Source: Agrobacterium pusense
Lineage (GTDB): Bacteria; Pseudomonadota; Alphaproteobacteria; Rhizobiales; Rhizobiaceae
Assembly: GCF_900102105.1 (NCBI RefSeq)
Contig: NZ_FNBB01000004.1
Coordinates: 341,058 to 405,057, forward strand
Length of the DNA stretch: 64,000 nt
Direction: 5' to 3'
Shown piece by piece: positions 9,759 through 17,800 of the stretch. The translations under genes were made by a program, and so were the position numbers. Positions within the stretch are counted from its first letter, which is position 1, and each line of letters begins with the position of its first letter. A model generated the notes under the pieces. That model was given only the letters and a program-made list of their open reading frames with translations, was not told the DNA's origin and made no database searches.

Positions 9759-9803
9759 CGATGCGTGCAACATGAATGCCGGGGAAACCGTTCAGGAGGC
9801 CTG

Positions 9804-9825
9804 CGTGGCTGAACAATCAGCCACG
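9804..9825. terminator. Hairpin between convergent genes
   Basis: CGTGGCTGA (9804-9812) pairs perfectly with TCAGCCACG (9817-9825) around an ACAA loop. It lies between two genes that end towards each other and could serve both, though neither side has a T-run. Confidence 0.5.
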
Positions 9826-9856
9826 GGCGGTCACCTCCCTTCCCAACCGGCACCGA

Positions 9857-11638
9857 TCAGTCCCCCTCGGTTTCAGCGTTCTCTCCGCCCCGCATCATCG
9901 TCAGCAGCGGTTCGCGCGCGATGTTTTCTTCGATCCGCTGATGGCCAGAGGTTTCCGGTAGAGCCTTCTTGAAGTTTGCTGCGTAATCCTTCGGCATTTT
10001 CGGTGGCATCATCGGTTCGTATCTATCGACATCGGCCTGGATAATGACCGGTCCCTCCACTGCGAACGCCTCGTCAAGAACCCGCTCGATCTCATCAAAT
10101 GTGGAGATCGTGAAACCTCTTCCCCCCATTGCATCTGCCGCCGCGGCAAAGTCGATCGGCGCGAGTTCGCAGGCGAATTGCGGGTGGCCGAGGAACATCA
10201 TCTGCTCCCAAGCGATCTGGTTCAACATTCCATTGCATATGACCAGGATCCTGAGCGGCAGGCGATGCCGCACGGCGGTGGAAAATTCGCCCAGTTGCAT
10301 TGCAAGGCCGCCATCGCCCACAACCGCATGCACATGCCGGCCGGGACACGCCAGTCCTGCGGCAATTGCATAGGGCAAACCGGAGGCCATCGAGGCGAGT
10401 GCACCCGAAACGGAAAAGGCATTTGTGGTCCTAAGATCGATGTGGCGCGCCGCCAACTCGGTATTCTGGCCTGAGTCGGTCACGAGCATTGCGTCCGAAC
10501 CCATGCGTCGCCCGAAGGCATGAGCCACCGGCTGCGGCTTCAATGGGTGCGAGCGGTCCGAGGTGAGAAGCGCCATCTGCTCACGCCACCCGCGCATCTG
10601 GTCCTGTGCGGCTTCAAGAAAAGACCGGTCGCCCTTTTTGTCCAGCATGGCGTTCAGGCGGCGCAATATGTCGCCCGCATCGCCCACAAGGCCACACTGC
10701 ACCGGATGACGAAGCCCAATGCGTTGCGGGTCGAGATCGATCTGGACTGCCTTGACTGCCCGGGGATCAGGGTAAAATTCGATATAGGGAAAAGTCGATC
10801 CGACAATCAGCAACGTGTCGCAGTTTTTCATGATTTCCTGGGATGGTGCAGTGCCCAGGATACCGATACCGCCGGTGGTGTATGGGTCGTCATCATCCAA
10901 GGCCGCCTTGCCGAGAAGCGCCTTCGCCACCGGTGCGCCCAGCAGTTCCGCGCTTTGCTTCAGCTGGTCGCGCGCTTCGATAGCACCGCGCCCGGCCAGG
11001 ATAGCCACCCTTTTTCCGTCGTTGAGCAAGCCGGCGGCCTCTCGGACAAGATTGTCAGCGGGTTCGTGGCGGTAAGAGAACCATTCATTCGGAACGTGCC
11101 TCGGCAGGTTTCGCCGGGATCGGCCTTCCTCTTCTGCCGGCTTTTCCTGCGTGTCGTTGGCGACCGAAAGATGCGCCACACCGCGGCGGGCGAGAGCGGT
11201 CCGGCAGGCAAGGCTGGCGACATTTTCCATATGTGCCGCGTCGCTGACAACAGTATTGTAGACGCTGACATCTTCAAAGACCCGTGTCAGGTCAACATCC
11301 TGCTGCGTGAAGGTTTCGACTAGGTCATGATATTGCATCCCGGTGATCGCAAGGACAGGAACCTGATCGAGTTTGGCATCATAGAGGCCTGTCAGCAGAT
11401 TGGTGCCGCCGGGTCCCGAGGTCGCGAGACAGACCCCCAGCTTTCCCGTCCATTTGGCGTAGGCCGTCGCTATGAAGGCCGCAGACTGCTCATGCCGGGT
11501 CTGGATAAACCTTACGGCGTCCTGACGCTTGCGCAGCGCTTCCATCACGCCGTTGATACCATCGCCCGGAAGACCGAAGACGGTATCGACGTTCCATTCG
11601 ATCAATGTCTCCACCAGAATATCGGCTGCTGTGGTCAT
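9857..11638 (-). CDS. ThDP-dependent pyruvate-oxidase/acetolactate-synthase-like enzyme
   Basis: The 593-residue protein has the three-domain ThDP-enzyme layout: Pyr domain with the catalytic glutamate Glu50 in QTRHEQSAAF and GPGGTNLLTGLYDA; a central nucleotide-binding-like domain; and a PP domain with GDGGLAMQLGEF as ThDP/Mg motif. The second half of that motif reads ICNGMLNQIAWEQ. The overall pattern is nearest to pyruvate oxidase/quinone-dependent pyruvate dehydrogenase (PoxB) proteins, which convert pyruvate to acetate and CO2. The C-terminus lacks a clear amphipathic membrane helix like that of E. coli PoxB. It is downstream of an SDR gene in a stress-type block. Acetolactate or other 2-oxoacid chemistry is possible. 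Confidence 0.82.
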   Translation of the reverse strand: MTTAADILVETLIEWNVDTVFGLPGDGINGVMEALRKRQDAVRFIQTRHEQSAAFIATAYAKWTGKLGVCLATSGPGGTNLLTGLYDAKLDQVPVLAITGMQYHDLVETFTQQDVDLTRVFEDVSVYNTVVSDAAHMENVASLACRTALARRGVAHLSVANDTQEKPAEEEGRSRRNLPRHVPNEWFSYRHEPADNLVREAAGLLNDGKRVAILAGRGAIEARDQLKQSAELLGAPVAKALLGKAALDDDDPYTTGGIGILGTAPSQEIMKNCDTLLIVGSTFPYIEFYPDPRAVKAVQIDLDPQRIGLRHPVQCGLVGDAGDILRRLNAMLDKKGDRSFLEAAQDQMRGWREQMALLTSDRSHPLKPQPVAHAFGRRMGSDAMLVTDSGQNTELAARHIDLRTTNAFSVSGALASMASGLPYAIAAGLACPGRHVHAVVGDGGLAMQLGEFSTAVRHRLPLRILVICNGMLNQIAWEQMMFLGHPQFACELAPIDFAAAADAMGGRGFTISTFDEIERVLDEAFAVEGPVIIQADVDRYEPMMPPKMPKDYAANFKKALPETSGHQRIEENIAREPLLTMMRGGENAETEGD

Positions 11639-11819
11639 TGTCCGTTCCTCGCTCCTGTCGCACCCCGCCGATTGCCGTCGGGATGCTCATTTTCCAAGAG
11701 AGTCGTATTCGGCTCCACGATACGACGCTGTCGGGGTCATCGCCGCGGCCGAAGCGAGCCCCAAGGCAGCAGACCCGTCACCCAGGCACGCGCCCCTCCA
11801 CACGGCTTGCCCACCGGGT

Positions 11820-12677
11820 TCAGATGATCGGCTTGCCGCCGGTCACGGCTATGGTTGCGCCGGACACATAGCTCGACAGAGGCTCAGCCAGCATGACATA
11901 GGTTGTCGCCAACTCGGCCGGCTGGCCCGGGCGCTTCATCGGCACCTGCTTGCCAAACTCGGCTACTTTTTCCGCGGGCATGGTGGACGGTATGAGGGGT
12001 GTCCAGATCGGACCGGGCGCGACCGCATTCGCCCGGATGCCTTTTTCCGCCAGCAGCTGCGCCAGGCCAGCCGTAAAATTCTGGATCGCGCCCTTCGTGG
12101 TCGCATAAGCAAGGAGAGTCGGATTGGGACTGTCGGAATTGACGGAGGCGGTGTTGATGATTGCCGCCCCGGCCTTCATGTGTGGAACGGCTGCCTTCGT
12201 CAGATAGAACATTGCGTGGATATTGACGGCAAAAGTCATCTCCCACTCGTCGTCACTGATGTCTTCTATTTCGGTGAAGGTGTTCTGATGGGCCGCGTTG
12301 TTGACGAGGATGTCGATGCCGCCCAGTTCCGTACGGGCCTTTTCGACAATCTGGCGGCAATGGGAGGATGACTGGATGTCGCCCGCCACCAGAACCGCCC
12401 TGCGTCCGGCTTCCTCTACCAGACGCCTCGTTTCTTCAGCGTCATCGTGTTCGTCGAGATACGCTATCAATATATCGGCGCCCTCGCGCGCATAAGCGAT
12501 GGCGACTGCCCGCCCGATACCGCTATCGCCACCGGTAATGATCGCCTTTTTTCCCTCCAGTCGGCCAGACCCTACATAGGTCTTTTCACCGTGATCAGGA
12601 ACAGGTGACATGTCATTGGTACGGCCTGGGATTTTCTGTTGCTGTTCTGGAAAAGGGGGCTGCGGGTAACCGGTCAT
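11820..12677 (-). CDS. YghA-like SDR oxidoreductase
   Basis: The 285-residue protein is a short-chain dehydrogenase of the YghA/stress type. An extended N-terminus with PVPDHGEKTYVGSGRL precedes the Rossmann motif TGGDSGIGRA. Further markers are NNAAHQ, the catalytic serine in NTASVNS and the YATTK Tyr/Lys pair. The E. coli homologue is an NADP-dependent aldehyde reductase. The gene lies between the pyruvate-oxidase-like gene and the tandem-repeat protein gene, all on the minus strand. A terminator-like hairpin separates it from the latter. The grouping suggests a stress role, probably aldehyde detoxification, but no own EcfG promoter was found. Confidence 0.88.
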   Translation of the reverse strand: MTGYPQPPFPEQQQKIPGRTNDMSPVPDHGEKTYVGSGRLEGKKAIITGGDSGIGRAVAIAYAREGADILIAYLDEHDDAEETRRLVEEAGRRAVLVAGDIQSSSHCRQIVEKARTELGGIDILVNNAAHQNTFTEIEDISDDEWEMTFAVNIHAMFYLTKAAVPHMKAGAAIINTASVNSDSPNPTLLAYATTKGAIQNFTAGLAQLLAEKGIRANAVAPGPIWTPLIPSTMPAEKVAEFGKQVPMKRPGQPAELATTYVMLAEPLSSYVSGATIAVTGGKPII

Positions 12678-12712
12678 GGAGCTTTCCTGTCTTTCACAAA
12701 ATAAACAAAGAA

Positions 12713-12735
12713 ATCCCCGCGGCGCGCGCGGGGAT
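12713..12735 (-). terminator. Terminator of the tandem-repeat small-protein gene
   Basis: ATCCCCGCG (12713-12721) pairs perfectly with CGCGGGGAT (12727-12735) around five bases. On the minus strand the stem is followed by TTCTTTGTTT, giving an intrinsic-terminator look 20 bases after the stop codon. Confidence 0.65.
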
Positions 12736-12755
12736 CTTTCGGCTATCGGTAGTCA

Positions 12756-12935
12756 CTAGGAGTTTTTATGGCTCTGCTGGCCGGCCTTTACATGCTGCTC
12801 ATGCGTGCCGCCGCGGGTTTTGCCGTTGTCACCGCCGCCGGAGGCCGATGCAGACTGCGAACGCTTATCGCTGCCTTTATGGCTCTGCTGGCCTGCTTTC
12901 ACGTGCTGTTCGTGCGTACCACCCTGATTTGCCAT
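12756..12935 (-). CDS. Small stress protein with two GGTHEQHVKAGQQSHK repeats
   Basis: The 59-residue hydrophilic protein carries the 16-residue unit GGTHEQHVKAGQQSHK twice (about residues 4-19 and 42-57), joined by a Ser/Gly/Asp linker. Glycine-start and Lys/His-rich repeats recall KGG-type stress proteins such as Con-10 and GsiB relatives, though the repeat is not identical to theirs. The ATG at 12935 is chosen because GGAGA lies seven bases upstream; an ATG five codons earlier has no such site. A GGAAC-N17-GTT promoter lies 60 bases upstream and a terminator follows, so it is an autonomous stress-induced unit. It probably has intrinsically disordered structure. Confidence 0.8.
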   Translation of the reverse strand: MANQGGTHEQHVKAGQQSHKGSDKRSQSASASGGGDNGKTRGGTHEQHVKAGQQSHKNS

Positions 12936-12994
12936 GGTATGTCTCCTCATGTTGGTGATTTATCACTCGCGCGCCTCATGGCCCTCACCAGTCG

Positions 12995-13019
12995 AACTGC
13001 GCGGCCCGAAAGGAGTTCC
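12995..13019 (-). promoter_or_regulatory. Candidate EcfG promoter for the repeat protein
   Basis: On the minus strand GGAAC, 17 bases, then GTT. The -10 half ends 60 bases before the ATG at 12935. Same layout as at 9326, 24223 and 24668. Confidence 0.6.
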
Positions 13020-13047
13020 GAGATTTAACATTTCGTGAGGACGTATT

Positions 13048-14667
13048 TCACGGACCGGCGTGGAACGCTGGCTCGTGGCCCTTGAGCTTTTGGCCCAGAT
13101 GGTCGGCAAGCCGCATGGCAAGCGCCACGGCCGGCAAGGTGGGATTGGCGTGCCCGCCCGTCGGGAACACGCAGCTCCCGGCGACATAGAGATTGGTGAC
13201 ACCGTGGACCTTGCAATCACTGTCGACCACGCCCGCATCGGCTGTTGCGGCCATCCGGGTCAAGCCGATCTGATGGAACCCGTCATAGGCCTGAACACGA
13301 AGAGCCTGCCTCCGCTCTGAAGAGGGGTGTAGAAAGTCGAGCTTCCCAACCCCATTTTCCCGCAGCCACTGATCCAGAAAAGCATGGGATTTTTCGATCG
13401 ACTCAAGATCTTCCTCGCTGACCCGATAGTCTATCGCAACAGCGGCGGGCCGATCCTCCACGCCGGCGGGAGCCGGCAGAACCGTGCTGGCGTGATCAGG
13501 TATCTGCTCTGCGTGATAACGCAGGAGATAGCGCCGTGCCGGATTCACGAGCGGTTTATTGCGATCGCGGCGGCGGAGGAGCTGGCCGACTGTGGCCTGC
13601 AGATCGCGAAAAGCCAACAATGTAGGGACCAGATTCCGGAAATGCTCGCGATAACGAACGCCTGTGCTCAGGCGGGACCCTGCGGCCTTGCCCTTGGCCA
13701 GCAGACCATAAAGTCCGGTTAATTGCAGCGCTAGAAACAGGGCGGAAAGACCGGCAGAATGGTGAAGCGCGTTCGATATGGAGATGGTATCGAGCCAGAA
13801 GACGGAATTGAGCAGACCCAGACGCTGCTGGACATCGCCTGAAAGCTGGAACCTTCGACGGAAAATTCCACCGGAAGGCGCTCTTTGAAAAGACAGCTGT
13901 TCCACCGTGGCGTCATTCTCAAGCTCGATCACGGCAATATAACCGGTAAGATGGCCTTGATAATAATGCCCGAGCGTCGGAGAAATACGCTCGGGCTGTT
14001 TCGTGCGTAGTTCGTGAAGCAAGCGGACATTGCCCACGCCGCCGCAGGCCAGCACAAGCGTCGTTACCGGAACACGCATGTCGCCATGCCCGTTGCTGAG
14101 CCGGACATCCGTAACCGCCCCCGTGGCGTCGACATCGATTGTCGTTGCGGATGTATCCGAAAGAAAATGTATCAAACGGGATTTTTCAATTCGCTCCCGG
14201 CATGTCACGCCAAGGTCCGGCTGGCTGCTCCACCACTCGATAGAGTCAAGATGGACATCTCCTGCCGGTGAAGCACCGACGCCCGGCGACAGAGCCGAAG
14301 CCCTGACATTCAGAAAGTGCAGGGCATCGGCATAATAGCGGCTTATACTCCCATGACCGATCGGCCACCCGGAATTGGGAACATGCGCACGCTCGAGAAA
14401 ATCAATGTCATCGAACGGCACACAACGCCCGCCCCACAGTGACGTGGTTCCTCCGAGCCCTCCTGCTGTCGAAGAAGCCAGAGGCGCATGGTGGTGATTT
14501 GTAATGCTGGCAAGCCGTCCATCATGACCACTTCGGCCTGCCTCCACCAGCAGAACACTTACGCCCTGTCTTTCGAGTGCAAAGGCAAGCGCGAGCCCGA
14601 CCGGCCCCGCCCCAATAACGCAAACCTGAAACGATATCGAAGACGCGCCCGGATTGTATTCGACCAT
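13048..14667 (-). CDS. GMC-family FAD-dependent oxidoreductase
   Basis: The 539-residue protein has the FAD-binding glycine motif VIGAGPVG near residues 17-24, GGLGGTTSLWGGR in the substrate-access region, and the C-terminal GMC signature. The latter includes QIGLTRMA, AGSCVFPTGGHANPTLPAVALAMRLADHL, quoted here as separate halves of one block. GMC enzymes oxidise alcohols, sugars or choline. No signal peptide or membrane segment is clear at the N-terminus. The ATG at 14667 is preceded by an alternative GTG one codon upstream; GAGGGG lies nearby. It is monocistronic in a stress-type neighbourhood. The substrate is unknown. Confidence 0.82.
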   Translation of the reverse strand: MVEYNPGASSISFQVCVIGAGPVGLALAFALERQGVSVLLVEAGRSGHDGRLASITNHHHAPLASSTAGGLGGTTSLWGGRCVPFDDIDFLERAHVPNSGWPIGHGSISRYYADALHFLNVRASALSPGVGASPAGDVHLDSIEWWSSQPDLGVTCRERIEKSRLIHFLSDTSATTIDVDATGAVTDVRLSNGHGDMRVPVTTLVLACGGVGNVRLLHELRTKQPERISPTLGHYYQGHLTGYIAVIELENDATVEQLSFQRAPSGGIFRRRFQLSGDVQQRLGLLNSVFWLDTISISNALHHSAGLSALFLALQLTGLYGLLAKGKAAGSRLSTGVRYREHFRNLVPTLLAFRDLQATVGQLLRRRDRNKPLVNPARRYLLRYHAEQIPDHASTVLPAPAGVEDRPAAVAIDYRVSEEDLESIEKSHAFLDQWLRENGVGKLDFLHPSSERRQALRVQAYDGFHQIGLTRMAATADAGVVDSDCKVHGVTNLYVAGSCVFPTGGHANPTLPAVALAMRLADHLGQKLKGHEPAFHAGP

Positions 14668-14832
14668 CACCCCTCGCTTCCACGGATCATTTCCACACTA
14701 ACGGATGGTGGGGGGTGTCTTGCAACGCCAAGTTTTCACCGTTCACTTCGCGCCACTCGCCCCCCGGGCGGGAGCGCCGTACAGGCTAGCCAGAGAGTTC
14801 GCCGGACGCAAACCCGAGTGCGAGAGAAGAGC

Positions 14833-14967
14833 TTATGCGGCAGCGGCTTCGGAACCATGCAGATGAAGAGCAATTTCAAAGCCGCGCCGTTCCAGCCAAC
14901 GGGCCACGACCCGGGCGCGAGCTTCCAGCGGCTTATCTACGGGAACGGTGCGAGCGGCATCTTTCAT
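14833..14967 (-). CDS. Possible 44-residue protein
   Basis: The frame encodes a charged, helix-prone peptide containing EARARVVARWLERRGF and ending in an alanine run. Composition looks coding-like, with an amphipathic helical middle. No good ribosome site precedes the ATG, no promoter is evident and I recognise no family. It may be real, or a remnant of a longer gene. Confidence 0.3.
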   Translation of the reverse strand: MKDAARTVPVDKPLEARARVVARWLERRGFEIALHLHGSEAAAA

Positions 14968-15244
14968 AGGCTACACACATGTCTGCCGCGGAGTTTCCGA
15001 AACGAAGCCAGCGTAACCGTCGCCCCGCGCTCAGCCCGCGCAGAATTTTTTCTCGACATCGTGATTGCTAACTGGGGCAGCCCCCTTTCCACCGACTTGG
15101 GCGAAAGACAGCGCGGGGCGATTTCTCTTTCAATTTCAAACGGTCACGTTCCCCACACCCCACGCAAATCGCCCAAAGAATTATCAAAATCGCGACACGC
15201 GAAATCTTTAGGCACACCCGCTTGCGAAATCGAAAACTTCGTGA

Positions 15245-15256
15245 TTGTATAGACAA
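15245..15256. promoter_or_regulatory. HutC-like operator upstream of the quaternary-amine transporter
   Basis: TTGTATAGACAA is a near-perfect dyad of the HutC/GntR type (known HutC sites centre on TGTA-N2-TACA with flanking T and A). It lies 56 bases before the chosen GTG start of the ATPase gene. A HutC-family gene is the fifth gene downstream. Confidence 0.6.
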
Positions 15257-15311
15257 CTTGAGGGCAGCAATAGAGGGTGGTCAAAAACCCCGGCTACAGA
15301 GGATTGTGTGC

Positions 15312-16424
15312 GTGATAACGTTCGATCAGGTCAGCAAGCATTATCGTGGCGCGACAACGGCTGTAGACAGGTTGTCGCTCACCGCGCCGACAGGAAAATT
15401 GACCATTTTCGTTGGCCCCTCAGGCTGCGGCAAGACCACATCGCTGCGTATGATCAACCAGCTGATCACGCCTTCGTCCGGGTCGATCCTTCTTGACGGC
15501 GAACCCACGGAAAAGATGGACGTAGCGCTGCTGCGGCGTCGGATAGGGTACGTCATCCAGAACGCTGGTCTCTTTCCCCATCGAACGGTGGTGCAGAATA
15601 TAGCGACGACAGCGCGCCTGAACGGCACCCCCAAGCAGCAGGCGCTTCGCACCGCGCACGATCTGCTGGAGCGCGTAGGACTGTCGGCTGCCTTTGCCGA
15701 TCGGTATCCGTGGCAGCTATCCGGTGGACAGCAACAGCGTGTTGGCGTTGCCCGGGCTTTGGCGTCGGATCCGAAATTCATGTTGATGGACGAGCCCTTC
15801 AGCGCGGTCGATCCGGTCGTTCGCGCGCAGTTACAGGATGAATTCCTGCGTCTTCAGCGCGAAATCGGCAAAACCATCATCATGGTGACACACGATATCG
15901 ACGAGGCACTGAAGCTTGGGGACCAGGTGGCGGTGCTGCGCACCGGCGGTACGCTGGCGCAAATTGCCACGCCACAGGAGTTGCTTGCGCGGCCGGCGGA
16001 TGAATTCGTCGCAGACTTCATCGGCCGCGATCGCGGCTACCGGATCCTCGGTTTCGCCGAGTTCAAGGAAGGCATTTCTCTTGGCAAGGAGCCGACGGCG
16101 CCCCTCGGCACCAGTCCCGAGTCACTCCGTCAGATTGCCACAGACCGTTGGGTCCTGATAACCGACGCCGCAAATCGTCCGCTCGGCTGGGTGGACGTTG
16201 AAAGCACCGGAAATACCGTGCGCGAAGGCGACCTTAATCTCAGCGGGACCCTTGCTGTCGAGGGAAGCAGCCTGCGCCACGTCCTCGACGCGGCGCTCAG
16301 TTCACCTTCAGGCCGGGGCGTGATTGTGAGGCCGTCCGGCGAACTCGTTGGCACTGTGACCTTGCCTGATGTTGTGGCCGCGATTGAGGCCGCGCGCAAC
16401 GGCCGTCAGGGGACGAGGTCATGA
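15312..16424 (+). CDS. Quaternary-amine (osmoprotectant/ergothioneine-type) ABC transporter ATPase with CBS domains
   Basis: The 370-residue protein energises import. Walker A is GPSGCGKTT (35-43), the signature [15 protein letters not shown], Walker B FMLMDEPFSAVD and the switch His in VTHDIDEAL. About 120 residues follow with two weak CBS-like repeats, as in OpuCA/OsmV/EgtV. The GTG at 15312 is chosen because AGAGGA lies 8 bases upstream and ITFDQVSKHY is the family N-terminus; an ATG far upstream would span the operator. It overlaps the first permease by four bases. Family knowledge says glycine betaine, choline, carnitine or ergothioneine. Context points to a trimethylated histidine compound. 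Confidence 0.9.
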   Translation: MITFDQVSKHYRGATTAVDRLSLTAPTGKLTIFVGPSGCGKTTSLRMINQLITPSSGSILLDGEPTEKMDVALLRRRIGYVIQNAGLFPHRTVVQNIATTARLNGTPKQQALRTAHDLLERVGLSAAFADRYPWQLSGGQQQRVGVARALASDPKFMLMDEPFSAVDPVVRAQLQDEFLRLQREIGKTIIMVTHDIDEALKLGDQVAVLRTGGTLAQIATPQELLARPADEFVADFIGRDRGYRILGFAEFKEGISLGKEPTAPLGTSPESLRQIATDRWVLITDAANRPLGWVDVESTGNTVREGDLNLSGTLAVEGSSLRHVLDAALSSPSGRGVIVRPSGELVGTVTLPDVVAAIEAARNGRQGTRS

Positions 16425-17071
16425 GGTTCGACTGGTTATACCGCGAATCCGGCCGCATCGCCGAACTGTTCGCCTGGCACGTATGGCTTTCCGTCATCCC
16501 CGTTGTGATCGGACTCATCCTGGCGCTGCCCCTCGGATGGCTCGCGCAGCGGGCAGGTCTTTTTCGCTCTGCAATGCTCGGCGCAGCCGGGCTGCTTTAC
16601 ACCATTCCTTCGCTGGCGCTCTTCGTCCTTCTGCCGCTCGTGTTGGGTACACGCATCCTCGATCCTCTGAACGTCGTCGTCGCGCTGACGATCTATGCGC
16701 TGGCTCTTCTGGTGCGAACCGTCAGCGACGGACTGGAGTCGGTGTCGCCGGATGTTGTCCAGGCCGCAAATGCCATGGGGTATCGCCCCATGCACCGTCT
16801 GCTCTTCGTCGAACTTCCCCTCGCCGTTCCCGTGATTGCAGCGGGCCTGCGCGTAGCCGTGGTTTCGAATGTCAGCATCGTCTCGGTCGCGGCGCTCGTG
16901 GGGACACCCCAGCTCGGCCTGCTTTTCACACAGGGACTGCAACTGCGCTTTCTGACACCGATCATTGCAGGCATTATCCTGTGTATTGTTCTGGCGGTCC
17001 TTCTGGATGGCATTGTGCTTTTCATCGCACGTCGTCTCACACCGTGGCAGGCTGGAGGTGCTGAAAGATGA
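16421..17071 (+). CDS. Quaternary-amine ABC transporter permease 1
   Basis: The 216-residue protein spans the membrane about five to six times and has the BPD_transp_1 motif region around VVQAANAMGYRPMHRLLFVELPLAVP, given here as the EAA-like loop that docks the ATPase. It matches the OpuCB/OsmW/YehW type. ATGA overlaps join it to the ATPase upstream and the second permease downstream, so the stoichiometry is fixed by translational coupling. It forms the heterodimeric pore with the next gene product. Confidence 0.88.
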   Translation: MRFDWLYRESGRIAELFAWHVWLSVIPVVIGLILALPLGWLAQRAGLFRSAMLGAAGLLYTIPSLALFVLLPLVLGTRILDPLNVVVALTIYALALLVRTVSDGLESVSPDVVQAANAMGYRPMHRLLFVELPLAVPVIAAGLRVAVVSNVSIVSVAALVGTPQLGLLFTQGLQLRFLTPIIAGIILCIVLAVLLDGIVLFIARRLTPWQAGGAER

Positions 17072-17739
17072 TCGACTGGTTTTCAAACCCGGCACACTGG
17101 ACCGGCAATGACGGTGTCTTCGCACTTATTGTGCAGCACCTGGTGTATAGTTCCATCGCCCTCTTTTTTGCGTGCCTGATCGGCCTGCCGGTCGGCCTCT
17201 ATGTCGGACACACCGGCCGTGGCGTTTTCCTGATTGCCGGTCTCGCCAATGCCTTGCGTGCACTTCCGAGCCTTGGCCTGATCGTTCTGCTGGTAATCCT
17301 GTTCGGACCCGTCTTTTCGTCAGACATGGCCTTTATTCTCCCCAGCATCGTCGTTCTGGTGCTTCTGGCGGTGCCGCCCATCATGAATGGCACATATGCC
17401 GGCGTGGCGGCGGTTGATCCGGCCGCGGTCGATGCGGCGCGCGGCATGGGCAAACGCCCGCTCGACATTCTCTTCGACGTGGAACTGCCATGCGCACTGC
17501 CGCTGATCTTTTCCGGTCTGCGCAGCGCGACATTGCAAATCATTTCAACCGCAACGATCGCCGCTTACGTTTCACTCGGCGGACTGGGCCGCTTGATCAT
17601 CGATGGGCGGGCGCAAAACGACTATTATCAGATGGCAGCGGGCGCCGTGCTTGTTGGCGCTCTGGCGCTGGCCGTCGACCTGACGATAGGCATCATCTCG
17701 AAGCTGACGATCTCACCCGGACTGACGCGCCGCCATTAG
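17068..17739 (+). CDS. Quaternary-amine ABC transporter permease 2
   Basis: The 223-residue protein has about six hydrophobic segments and an EAA-like loop, DAARGMGKRPLDILFDVELP in shape, near residues 125-145. YVSLGGLGRLI and an invariant-type Gly-rich stretch follow, as in OpuCD/OsmY-side permeases. It overlaps permease 1 by four bases and precedes the receptor gene by 61 bases. It is the second pore subunit of the importer. Confidence 0.88.
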   Translation: MIDWFSNPAHWTGNDGVFALIVQHLVYSSIALFFACLIGLPVGLYVGHTGRGVFLIAGLANALRALPSLGLIVLLVILFGPVFSSDMAFILPSIVVLVLLAVPPIMNGTYAGVAAVDPAAVDAARGMGKRPLDILFDVELPCALPLIFSGLRSATLQIISTATIAAYVSLGGLGRLIIDGRAQNDYYQMAAGAVLVGALALAVDLTIGIISKLTISPGLTRRH

Positions 17740-17800
17740 GCGCGACATGCCCGAAAGACCGACGCATTTTCACCCAGTAAAAAACAAGAGGAGCAGCTGC

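Larger units (their letters stand above)
14668..15311. other. Long intergenic stretch between GMC gene and quaternary-amine transporter
   Basis: These 644 bases hold one possible 44-residue reading frame on the minus strand (14833-14967) and the HutC-like operator at 15245-15256. A long plus-strand frame here has no family features and crosses the operator, so it is not called as a gene. Confidence 0.5.

Noticed and set aside
14488..15252. A 254-codon plus-strand frame between the GMC and transporter genes
   Set aside because: Low-complexity Arg/Ser/Pro composition, no ribosome site, and overlap with the GMC gene and with the HutC-like operator.
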